Of a stretch of 64,000 nt of DNA, positions 1 to 7,093 are shown piece after piece (positions within the stretch are counted from its first letter, which is position 1; every line of letters begins with the position of its first letter). Made by a program: the position numbers and the translations under genes. A model generated the notes under the pieces. It did no database searches. It was not told the origin of the DNA and was given only the letters and a program-made list of their open reading frames with translations. Source of the DNA: Chryseobacterium nakagawai (GTDB taxonomy: Bacteria > Bacteroidota > Bacteroidia > Flavobacteriales > Weeksellaceae); the NCBI RefSeq assembly GCF_900637665.1, contig NZ_LR134386.1, positions 4,394,501 through 4,458,500 of the forward strand, read 5' to 3'.

Positions 1-273
1 TAAAAGATAAATAGACGCGTCATACTTTGAAAGAAAAACTAAAGTCCCCGTCACCCATCCGGATACCGGTCTTGCCGCCATATTGGAGGAGTCCAAATAG
101 GAATATATATAACTGAAATAAGATTCCGAGATATATCTGGCGCTATATGCTTCTTTTAAGTCATCTGTTACAATAACCTTTTCTGTAAAAACACACAGTG
201 CTATATAAAGATTGTAAACAACGATCAGGATATTCAGAAATATCAGATACGTATTGTTTAATTTTTTTTCCAT
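1..273 (-). CDS. Membrane protein, N-terminal fragment (gene runs off the window)
   Basis: The ATG lies at 271-273 and the frame is open to base 1, giving 91 codons. The product starts MEKKLNNTYLIFLNILIVVYN, which is a basic N-terminus followed by a hydrophobic segment (about residues 8-30), so an inner-membrane protein is likely. After it comes a polar stretch (about 35-75) that could face the periplasm. No family is recognised from this fragment. No stop codon is visible because the gene is cut by the window edge. Confidence 0.6.
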   Translation of the reverse strand, partial: MEKKLNNTYLIFLNILIVVYNLYIALCVFTEKVIVTDDLKEAYSARYISESYFSYIYSYLDSSNMAARPVSGWVTGTLVFLSKYDASIYLL

Positions 274-371
274 ATTATTTTTTCAAAATTTGTGGTGAAA
301 TAAACTCTCACAAACTTCAAAAATAGCAGAAATCCGTCAATTACAAAAGATAATAAACAGTTGAAACTATA

Positions 372-1166
372 TTAAATAGCTACAGGAGCCTTAATTCCCG
401 GATGTGGATCATAATTTTCTAAAGTAAAATCTTCAAAATTGAAATCAAAGATATTTTTCACTTCAGGATTCAGTTTCATTGTAGGAAGAGGTCTTGTTTC
501 TCTTGAAAGCTGTCTGTTTACTTGTTCAAAATGGTTATTATAGATGTGAACATCTCCAAAACTATGAACATAATCCCCTACTTCAAGGTCACAAACCTGT
601 GCTACCATCATCAATAACAATGCGTAACTGGCAATATTGAAAGGAACCCCCAGGAAGACATCTGCACTTCTCTGATACAACTGCAATGATAATTTTCCAT
701 CAGCTACATAAAACTGGAATAATGCGTGACAAGGTGCCAATGCCATATTAGGAATTTCAGCGACATTCCATGCGGAAACGATTAGCCTTCTGGAATCTGG
801 ATTCTTTTTGATCTGATCAATGACTTCTGTAATCTGATCTACTACTTTTCCGTCCGCTCCATTCCAACTTCTCCATTGTGCCCCATAAACAGGTCCCAAA
901 TCACCATTTTCATCGGCCCATTCATCCCAGATACTTACTCCGTTATCTTTAAGGTATTTAATATTAGTCTCTCCTTTCAGGAACCAAAGCAATTCATAGA
1001 TAATGGATTTCAAATGCACTTTTTTAGTAGTTACCAATGGAAAACCTTTTGACAGATCATATCTTAACTGATACCCGAAAACACTTCTTGTGCCGGTACC
1101 GGTTCTATCGGTTTTATCAGTTCCGTTGTCTAAAATATGCTGTAAAAGATCCAGGTAGTTTTGCAT
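372..1166 (-). CDS. thyA: Thymidylate synthase
   Basis: ThyA methylates dUMP to dTMP using methylenetetrahydrofolate, in the cytoplasm. From the ATG at 1166 the protein is 264 residues, the usual bacterial length. The catalytic cysteine sits in [12 protein letters not shown] (Cys146) and the phosphate-binding pair in [22 protein letters not shown] near the N-terminus is also typical. The open frame continues 19 codons upstream, but MQNYLDLLQ is the normal ThyA start, so the extension is not used here. It is followed on the same strand by a partial membrane gene. Confidence 0.96.
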   Translation of the reverse strand: MQNYLDLLQHILDNGTDKTDRTGTGTRSVFGYQLRYDLSKGFPLVTTKKVHLKSIIYELLWFLKGETNIKYLKDNGVSIWDEWADENGDLGPVYGAQWRSWNGADGKVVDQITEVIDQIKKNPDSRRLIVSAWNVAEIPNMALAPCHALFQFYVADGKLSLQLYQRSADVFLGVPFNIASYALLLMMVAQVCDLEVGDYVHSFGDVHIYNNHFEQVNRQLSRETRPLPTMKLNPEVKNIFDFNFEDFTLENYDPHPGIKAPVAI

Positions 1167-1323
1167 TTTGAAAGGAATTTTATGCCCCAAATTTAGTAAA
1201 AAAGCATGAAAAAAAGCACCCATTATATGAATGCTTTTGATAAGAGGTATACCCGTTTTCTATTAAACAATTGTATATCTGCTATGTATGGATATTAAAA
1301 ATAATTATTTCTTTTTGATACTA

Positions 1324-1974
1324 TTATAATACGGTAACACTAATTTTTTCACTGTTTCCATTGATCGACTTCAGCTGCCCATATCTGTTTTTGTCAATAA
1401 ATTTATCGTTTGAATAATCCAGTTCCACGGGACCAAATTTTACCAATTTCTTGAATTTACTTTGATCGATAATATCTTTTGTTCCGTAATCTATGGAGAT
1501 ATCACCTATTGTTTTCAATTTTCCAAGCCTGCTGTTATCCATGATATCATCCCCCCAGTAATCTATAGTAATATTTCCTATCTTCTTTACTTTCCCTGCT
1601 TTTTCTCTGTTAAAAGCAGTGTCATCCCAATAATCTACAGCAATATTTCCGATACTTTTTAGCTTACCTGCTTTTTCTCTATGGGTGAAAGAATCATCCC
1701 AATAATCTATTTTGACTCCTCCAATGCTTTTAAGTTTCCCGTATTTAATCTTATCAAAAACATTATCCTCATAATATTCAATCTTCCCGTTCAGATCAGG
1801 GGCATTGAAATCGGAAATGGATCCGTCTGCATTAAGGGTTATTACAAAACCATCTACGGTAAGTTTTACCGTTTCAAGATCATAAGTTTTCCCTGAAACA
1901 GTAGCACGAACCTGCGCATTGATCAACCAACTGCCTAATAAAAAGGCAAAGAGAAGTAAATTTTTAAATTTCAT
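1324..1974 (-). CDS. Secreted protein with 24-residue repeats
   Basis: The product is 216 residues with a clear signal peptide (MKFKNLLLFAFLLGSWLINA, cleavage near residue 20). From about residue 79 to 200 it consists of about five 24-residue repeats of the form GKLKSIGxIxIDYWDDxxxxREKA, which look like stacked beta-strand units. The frame is open further upstream, but those codons would overlap the GreA-like gene and would bury the signal peptide, so the ATG at 1974 is chosen. The function is unknown; this kind of protein is common in Flavobacteriia. It lies 16 bp after the GreA-like gene and may be co-transcribed with it. Confidence 0.75.
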   Translation of the reverse strand: MKFKNLLLFAFLLGSWLINAQVRATVSGKTYDLETVKLTVDGFVITLNADGSISDFNAPDLNGKIEYYEDNVFDKIKYGKLKSIGGVKIDYWDDSFTHREKAGKLKSIGNIAVDYWDDTAFNREKAGKVKKIGNITIDYWGDDIMDNSRLGKLKTIGDISIDYGTKDIIDQSKFKKLVKFGPVELDYSNDKFIDKNRYGQLKSINGNSEKISVTVL

Positions 1975-1990
1975 AGTATTAAAGATTGAT

Positions 1991-2431
1991 TTACCAGATA
2001 TACTCAATATTCTGATTGATATTGTTGATGGTAAATGTCTCTCCCATTTTCTTGCCAAACATTGCTTTTACTAAAGGAGATTCTGTAGAAACAGTCATGA
2101 TTTTCTGTTTTTCACAAAGAATTTCTCCCATGGAAGCTGAAACATAGAATAATCCCTTATTGGTTTTCACCAAAGCACCATTCTGCACTTTCTCAGAAGG
2201 ATCTGAAGTGATCTTTTGCAAAACAGCTTGTTGGTTCAATACTTCATTAAGCTGTCTCTGAAGGTTATTGATTTCCTGCTGAAGCATTTCTCTGCCGGTT
2301 TCATACTTGTCACCCATTGAACTTTTGGTGTCATTATTGGAAGCACGAGTTTCTTCAATTAGATTTTCAAAATACTGGATCTTATCTGTTATTTTAGCCT
2401 TAATGATATTTATTATTTCCTGTTTGTTCAT
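1991..2431 (-). CDS. GreA/GreB-family transcript-cleavage-factor-like protein
   Basis: The product is 146 residues. Residues about 1-75 are a predicted coiled coil with an acidic tip motif (GDKYETGRE) that resembles the GreA finger tip. The C-terminal half ends with SPLVKAMFGKKMGETF, which resembles the SPLGxALxGKxxGD motif of the GreA/GreB FKBP-like domain. Gre factors bind the RNA polymerase secondary channel and stimulate cleavage of backtracked RNA. The protein is divergent, so a related RNA-polymerase-binding role such as Rnk is also possible. An in-frame TTG lies 12 bases upstream, but the ATG MNKQEI is preferred. Confidence 0.7.
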   Translation of the reverse strand: MNKQEIINIIKAKITDKIQYFENLIEETRASNNDTKSSMGDKYETGREMLQQEINNLQRQLNEVLNQQAVLQKITSDPSEKVQNGALVKTNKGLFYVSASMGEILCEKQKIMTVSTESPLVKAMFGKKMGETFTINNINQNIEYIW

Positions 2432-2549
2432 TGTAATGCTCAAATAGTTGTACTGTGGATAGGTAAGACCACCCTGCCAAAATCACAGATTTTGACATTC
2501 CTTCAGAAGAGGGGAATGGAATACCGTTTAAAAACTGGTGGTTAAGATT

Positions 2550-3899
2550 TTATTTTTCGAATACGGCGTAATCTGAAACTTTGAAATTAAAGTCTTTACC
2601 TTCATCGAAGTCTCTTTTTGTTTTTTCAAACACATTTCTGAATGTTCCTGAAATATTTCCGTCTTCAATCGTAAAGTTCACAGGTTCTTTTGACATGTTT
2701 AAAACAACCAGCACTTCATCTTTTCCATTTTTCCTTACATAAGCTAAGATCTTGTCATTCGCCGTAGTATTCAGTAAATAAGTTGTCACATTTGGATCAC
2801 CACCTCTTAAAGCAGGGTTGAAAGCTTTTAAATTCAATAATGTTTTATAGAAATCGGCAAGCTGATAAGTTTTTGTCCACTTAATAGGATCTTTCTCGAA
2901 AAATTCAAGTCTCTTCATATTAGGAAGCTCCTGACCTGAGTACAGCAATGGAACGCCATTCCATGTGGCTGAGAATACCGCCATTGGTTTTGTAATGACT
3001 GCATATTTTTCATATTCTGTGCCGTTCCAAGAATTCTCATCATGATTCGCTGTGAACCAGGCTCTCATTGAGTTGTCTCCAATGTTGGAATATTGTACCA
3101 ATAGGTCCTTCAGCTCCTGAAGCGGTTCATTCTTTTTATAATAATCTGCAGATTTATGCATCCATTTCCAGGAATAACTTGCATCGAAAACTTTTCCGTA
3201 TTCTGGACTTTCCAGCTCATCAAATTCTCCTAACCAGAAAAGTGGTTTTACCTTTTCAACTTCCGGGCGTGCCTGCTGCCAGAAATCAACTTCTACCCAT
3301 GAAGCTAAGTCACATCTGAAGCCGTCAATATCCGTTTCTGCTACCCAAAACTTCATGGCATCAATCATTGCCTGACGCATTTCCTGATTTTTGTAATCCA
3401 GTTCAATAATATCATCCATTCCGGAAGCGATATGGAATTTCCCGTCCGGATCTTTCAGATAAAATTCAGGATGGGTTTTGGTCCAGACATGATCCCAACC
3501 TGTATGATTGGCTACCCAGTCAATAATAACTTTAAATCCAAGTCTGTGCGCTTCATTCACCATCGCTTTAAAATCCTCCATTGTCCCAAATTCAGGATTA
3601 ATGGAAGTATAATCTGACGCAGCATAAGGACTCCCCATGCTTCCTTTTTTATTTTGTTGTGCAATTGGGGTAATCGGCATAAACCAGAGTGTTCGTACTC
3701 CCATTGCTTTTAGTCGGGGCATCTCTTTTGCAAACGCTTTAAAAGTTCCTTCCTGAGTATATTGTCTGATATTTACTTCGTAGATATTAGTAGTATGTTT
3801 CCATTCTTTTGGCAGTTCTGTCATCTTCCCAGTATTTTTTTGAGTGGTACAGGAAACAATTCCCAGACCAATTACGGCTAATAAAATTAATTTCTTCAT
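2550..3899 (-). CDS. Alpha-amylase family (GH13) lipoprotein
   Basis: The product is 449 residues with a lipoprotein signal ending VIGLGIVSC (lipid-modified Cys17), so it is probably anchored in the outer membrane or periplasm. Conserved GH13 blocks are visible in order: DWVANHTGWD (region I), DGFRCDLA with the catalytic Asp (II), FWLGEFDE with the acid/base Glu (III) and TANHDENSW (IV). The C-terminal region (about 370-449) is the usual beta-sandwich. It should hydrolyse alpha-glucans or maltodextrins. No SusC/D genes adjoin it, so it appears to be a stand-alone gene. Confidence 0.9.
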   Translation of the reverse strand: MKKLILLAVIGLGIVSCTTQKNTGKMTELPKEWKHTTNIYEVNIRQYTQEGTFKAFAKEMPRLKAMGVRTLWFMPITPIAQQNKKGSMGSPYAASDYTSINPEFGTMEDFKAMVNEAHRLGFKVIIDWVANHTGWDHVWTKTHPEFYLKDPDGKFHIASGMDDIIELDYKNQEMRQAMIDAMKFWVAETDIDGFRCDLASWVEVDFWQQARPEVEKVKPLFWLGEFDELESPEYGKVFDASYSWKWMHKSADYYKKNEPLQELKDLLVQYSNIGDNSMRAWFTANHDENSWNGTEYEKYAVITKPMAVFSATWNGVPLLYSGQELPNMKRLEFFEKDPIKWTKTYQLADFYKTLLNLKAFNPALRGGDPNVTTYLLNTTANDKILAYVRKNGKDEVLVVLNMSKEPVNFTIEDGNISGTFRNVFEKTKRDFDEGKDFNFKVSDYAVFEK

Positions 3900-4238
3900 T
3901 AATCTATTTTTAACAAAAGTAAGGATTGTTTTTCAGGGAAAGGAGCTAAAAACTAAAATTACAAAAGCTATTTTGAAATAATACACATTAGAAAAGCATT
4001 TGCTTTATGGGAATTTTTTCTTTTATCCAAAGAGAGCCATAAAGGTTGGAAAATATAAAGCTTTATATGAACGGGTAAAATTTGAAGTAAGGTTTTTAAA
4101 TATATTCTGTTATATTTTTGAAAGCGAAGATGGAAATCAAGCTTATTAATTCTTATAGTCATATTGAAGCTTGAATCTTCTATCTGATCCATAACTTTTG
4201 AAAAATAAAAGAGTATAAGCTTCTTTTGTTTCCATAAA

Positions 4239-4273
4239 TAAAGCCCGGACTAAAAAATCCGGGCTTTATTTTA
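4239..4273 (-). terminator. Hairpin terminator after the acidic-tailed gene
   Basis: AAAGCCCGGA pairs with TCCGGGCTTT around a short A/T loop. On the minus strand the stem is followed by TTTATTT. It lies 11 bp after the stop of the gene ending at 4284. Confidence 0.8.
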
Positions 4274-4283
4274 TATCTACATC

Positions 4284-4880
4284 TTATCTTTCGTCATCGT
4301 TATCATCCTCTTCATCAAAGATGTCATCGTTATAGTCATCATCTTCATCATCATCGAAACTGTCATCTTCATCTGAGAAGTTTCCTCCAGCTCCAAAATC
4401 ATCTTCAAAGCTAAAATCATCCTCCATAAGAGGCATTGCTGATTTCTTTTTAGATCCTCCAGCGTTTCCGCTTTTGCTAGGCGCTTTCAAAGGAACATTT
4501 CCAAATCTGAAAACAGTAATAGGATAGGTAACTCCTTTTTTCTCGTCAATGATTTCTACAAGTTCACAATAAAACTCCCAAAGATCAAGAAGTCCATATT
4601 GAAACTGCGCTTTATCTCCTATATTTTCAAAAGCTTCATCAATATATACATCTGACATAATTTCACCATCACCATCATCACTCATATCTTCGAGTGGGAC
4701 ACTTTTTACGATTGTTCCATCACTCTCTAACAAATTAAAAGCAGAAAGTTCTTCTCCTTGCAGATTGAACGCACTCTTAATTCCTAAATGTAAATTCCAT
4801 AATGTTTGTTTTCCCTTAACTTCAATATCACGGAAAATATCCTCTTTCGCATCTAATATTACGCGGACTTTGTAAACCAT
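4284..4880 (-). CDS. IS1096-passenger TnpR / pRiA4b ORF-3-like protein with acidic tail
   Basis: The product is 198 residues. The N-terminal about 140 residues (MVYKVRVILDAKEDIFRDIEV, then a QYxYDxGDxW-like stretch AQFQYGLLDLWEFYCELV) resemble the family called IS1096 element passenger TnpR / plasmid pRiA4b ORF-3. The C-terminal about 45 residues are almost wholly Asp/Glu/Ser and probably disordered. No transposase is nearby, so the family name should not be read as evidence of a mobile element. A good promoter (TTG-N17-TATATTTG) lies upstream and a hairpin terminator downstream, so it is probably a single-gene unit. Confidence 0.7.
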   Translation of the reverse strand: MVYKVRVILDAKEDIFRDIEVKGKQTLWNLHLGIKSAFNLQGEELSAFNLLESDGTIVKSVPLEDMSDDGDGEIMSDVYIDEAFENIGDKAQFQYGLLDLWEFYCELVEIIDEKKGVTYPITVFRFGNVPLKAPSKSGNAGGSKKKSAMPLMEDDFSFEDDFGAGGNFSDEDDSFDDDEDDDYNDDIFDEEDDNDDER

Positions 4881-4933
4881 ATCAGTTTCTTAAATTACTT
4901 TTTTGCCTTTATAATTATGATAAATCTCTGGTG

Positions 4934-4961
4934 CAAATATATAATAAATGACAGGTGACAA
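4934..4961 (-). promoter_or_regulatory. Bacteroidota-type promoter for the 4284-4880 gene
   Basis: On the minus strand a TTG (complement of 4959-4961) is followed after 17 bp by TATATTTG (complement of 4934-4941). This matches the Bacteroidota vegetative consensus TTG-N17-23-TAnnTTTG, about 50 bp before the ATG. Confidence 0.65.
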
Positions 4962-5014
4962 AAAAATATTTCAGGATTTTTTAAAATATTTTTTTTTCTT
5001 ACATTTTGCCGGAA

Positions 5015-6046
5015 TTATTTACTTTTTTCTAGCATAAAACTGAACTTCGTTCCTTCAAGATAAACACTTTCTACGGTAATGTTTTCGTTATGAGCCTCAA
5101 GGATATGCTTTACGATGGCCAGTCCTAATCCGGAACCGCCCTCTCTTCTGCTTCTGCTGGTTTCTACACGATAGAAACGCTCGAAGATTCTTGGAAGAAT
5201 TTCAGACTTGATTCCCATTCCGTTATCAATGACCTCAATTAATACTTTATTTTTTAAAACACTGGTTTTAACAATCACTTTTGCCTCCTGTCTGTTAGCA
5301 TAATGAATAGCATTGGAAATAAGGTTAATAAAGACCTGGGAAATCTTTTGTTTATCAGCTTCTACGAAAATCTGCGGATGCAAAGTCTGTATCTGTAATG
5401 TGGTATTATGTTTTTCAGCTTCAAATTCAAGCAGGTCAAAAATCTCCTTGATCAAAAGATTGACATCAAATTTAGAAACAGTAAGGTTAATTTCTCCAGC
5501 CTCAAGCCTGTTAATCATATCAAGATCGGTAACAATCGCAATAAGCCTTTCTACAGATTTATCAATCCTTTCCAAGTATTTATCACGAATAGTCAGATTA
5601 TCTACTCCCCCATCTCTTAAAGTTTCTACATAGCCCTGGATGGAAAATAACGGAGTTTTAAGTTCATGGGAAACATTACCGATATATTCTTTACGGTAGC
5701 TCTCCATTTCCTTCATCATATCAATTTCTGTGGCTCTCTGCTGATTAAGGTCTGAAAATCGTTCTCCCAATTCTTTGATGGTGATATTCTCATCATTCTC
5801 ATTTACCATTTCCTGCGGAAGTATTCCGGAAAGTCCTTTTACCTGCTTTCTTCCGTAATAATTGAATAGAAGCTCCAATACTACAAAGTTGATGATAAAG
5901 ATAAGGACAATACAGATTAAAAGACCCGTCTTAAATAAAGGGGTCTCATAATAGATATCTTTAAGTGAGTCGAAAACGACCACTAAGAAAAGCATTACCA
6001 ATGTCAGTAGACAGGAGGCAACAAGTGTAAGTCTGTAAAATTTCAA
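5015..6046 (-). CDS. PhoR-like sensor histidine kinase
   Basis: The product is 343 residues with two membrane helices (about 8-26 and 41-62) separated by a very short periplasmic loop. A linker, a HisKA domain with the phosphoacceptor His127 (GNVSHELKTPL) and a HATPase domain follow (N box NLISNAIHYA, DNGMGIK, GGSGLGLAIVK). With so little periplasmic domain, it may read a signal through the membrane or a partner protein, as PhoR does with the Pst/PhoU system. It lies 48 bp after its cognate response regulator gene. The phosphate role is inferred from architecture and from the phosphatase and porin genes elsewhere in the window. Confidence 0.85.
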   Translation of the reverse strand: MKFYRLTLVASCLLTLVMLFLVVVFDSLKDIYYETPLFKTGLLICIVLIFIINFVVLELLFNYYGRKQVKGLSGILPQEMVNENDENITIKELGERFSDLNQQRATEIDMMKEMESYRKEYIGNVSHELKTPLFSIQGYVETLRDGGVDNLTIRDKYLERIDKSVERLIAIVTDLDMINRLEAGEINLTVSKFDVNLLIKEIFDLLEFEAEKHNTTLQIQTLHPQIFVEADKQKISQVFINLISNAIHYANRQEAKVIVKTSVLKNKVLIEVIDNGMGIKSEILPRIFERFYRVETSRSRREGGSGLGLAIVKHILEAHNENITVESVYLEGTKFSFMLEKSK

Positions 6047-6094
6047 TTTTACAAAGTTTTAAGGATTGAACGTAAAGGTAAGGTTTTTAAAGGA

Positions 6095-6769
6095 TTAAAC
6101 AATTAGTTTATATCCAATTCCTTTTAAAGTCTGAATGGTATTAATACCCAATTTTTCTCTCAATCTTCTGATGTGAACATCAATAGTTCTTTCTCCTACA
6201 ATCACATCATTACCCCAAACTTTTTCAAGAATTTCTTCTCTTTTGAAAACTTTTTCAGTGTTAGAAGCCAAAAGGTAAAGTAAATCAAATTCCTTTTTAG
6301 GAAGAAGAAACTGCTGTCCGCTTTTGGAAACTCTGAAGTTATCTTTATCAATTATGAGATCACCAATTTCGATCAGCTTGGCATTGTCAGAAACCTGAGA
6401 AGTTAATTTCAATAAAGCATTTACTTTAGAAATCAAAATTTTTGGTTTGATCAGTTTTACAACATAATCATTAGCTCCTGCCTGGAAGCCTGCTAACTGA
6501 GAAAACTCTTCGCTTCTTGCAGAAAGGAAAACAATAAGTGTCTTTTGGAGTTCTTTCACTTTACGAAGTTCCTGACAAGTTTCAATACCATCTTTTTCTG
6601 GCATCATTACGTCCAGTAGAATAAGATCAGGAATTATTTCCTTAGCTTTTTCTATTCCCTCATTACCATTGGTAGCAGTATAGATTTCATATCCTTCCTT
6701 TTCAAGGTTGTAAGATAGAATCTCTAAAATGTCCAGTTCGTCGTCTATTAAAAGAATTTTTTTGCTCAT
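6095..6769 (-). CDS. PhoB/OmpR-family response regulator
   Basis: The product is 224 residues: a receiver domain with the acidic pair in LLIDDELD and phosphoacceptor Asp53 (LILLDVMMP), then a winged-helix DNA-binding domain (about 125-224, with GERTIDVHIRRLREKLG). The usual Lys-Pro pair at the end of the receiver reads Lys-Leu (DYVVKLIKP), a small departure from the family. It is the first gene of a two-gene unit with the kinase. A TACTTTTG promoter-like element lies about 22 bp upstream of the ATG (complement of 6791-6798). Confidence 0.9.
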   Translation of the reverse strand: MSKKILLIDDELDILEILSYNLEKEGYEIYTATNGNEGIEKAKEIIPDLILLDVMMPEKDGIETCQELRKVKELQKTLIVFLSARSEEFSQLAGFQAGANDYVVKLIKPKILISKVNALLKLTSQVSDNAKLIEIGDLIIDKDNFRVSKSGQQFLLPKKEFDLLYLLASNTEKVFKREEILEKVWGNDVIVGERTIDVHIRRLREKLGINTIQTLKGIGYKLIV

Positions 6770-7093
6770 CTTCTAGTTTAAGAATTCCCACAAAAGTAAC
6801 TATTTTCATTGATTTCATCTATTCTCCCAATGTTAACTAATTATTAAAAAGCAAATCTTGTCATTTGAATTAAAAAATCAACAATAAAAAGAATAAATGA
6901 ATACATTAAAATCAAATATACGAAACATTTTTTAAAAAACAAACAAAATAAAACCCTAAAAAAAACAAAGATCAATAAGTTAAAAGAACTATAATTCATT
7001 AATACAAACTTCACAATTAATTAAAATTCTCCTAAACTTTTCTTAAAAACTTAGCCCTTATTTTGCCCTTGAAAAAGAAGTAAAAGAAGTAAA
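6770..7093. promoter_or_regulatory. Divergent control region between the response regulator and the TonB receptor
   Basis: This is 324 bp of very AT-rich DNA without a gene. On the minus side 6791-6798 reads TACTTTTG (a -7-like element) for the response regulator. On the plus side TTATTTTG about 30 bp before the receptor ATG is an imperfect -7 element. Just upstream are two imperfect 11-bp direct repeats of the form CYTAAAxxxTT (about 7032-7053), which might bind a response regulator dimer. That reading is speculative. Confidence 0.4.

Noticed and set aside
1462..1896. Two plus-strand frames opposite the repeat protein
   Set aside because: They mirror the repeat units of the minus-strand gene and have no start signals.
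3968..4192. 74-residue open frame on the minus strand
   Set aside because: It has no start signal, no domain and an ordinary AT-rich composition, and lies between amylase and the terminator at 4239 without a promoter. It is probably non-coding.
4284..4880. TnpR passenger family name taken as evidence of an insertion sequence
   Set aside because: There is no transposase, inverted repeat or target duplication nearby. The gene has its own promoter and terminator.
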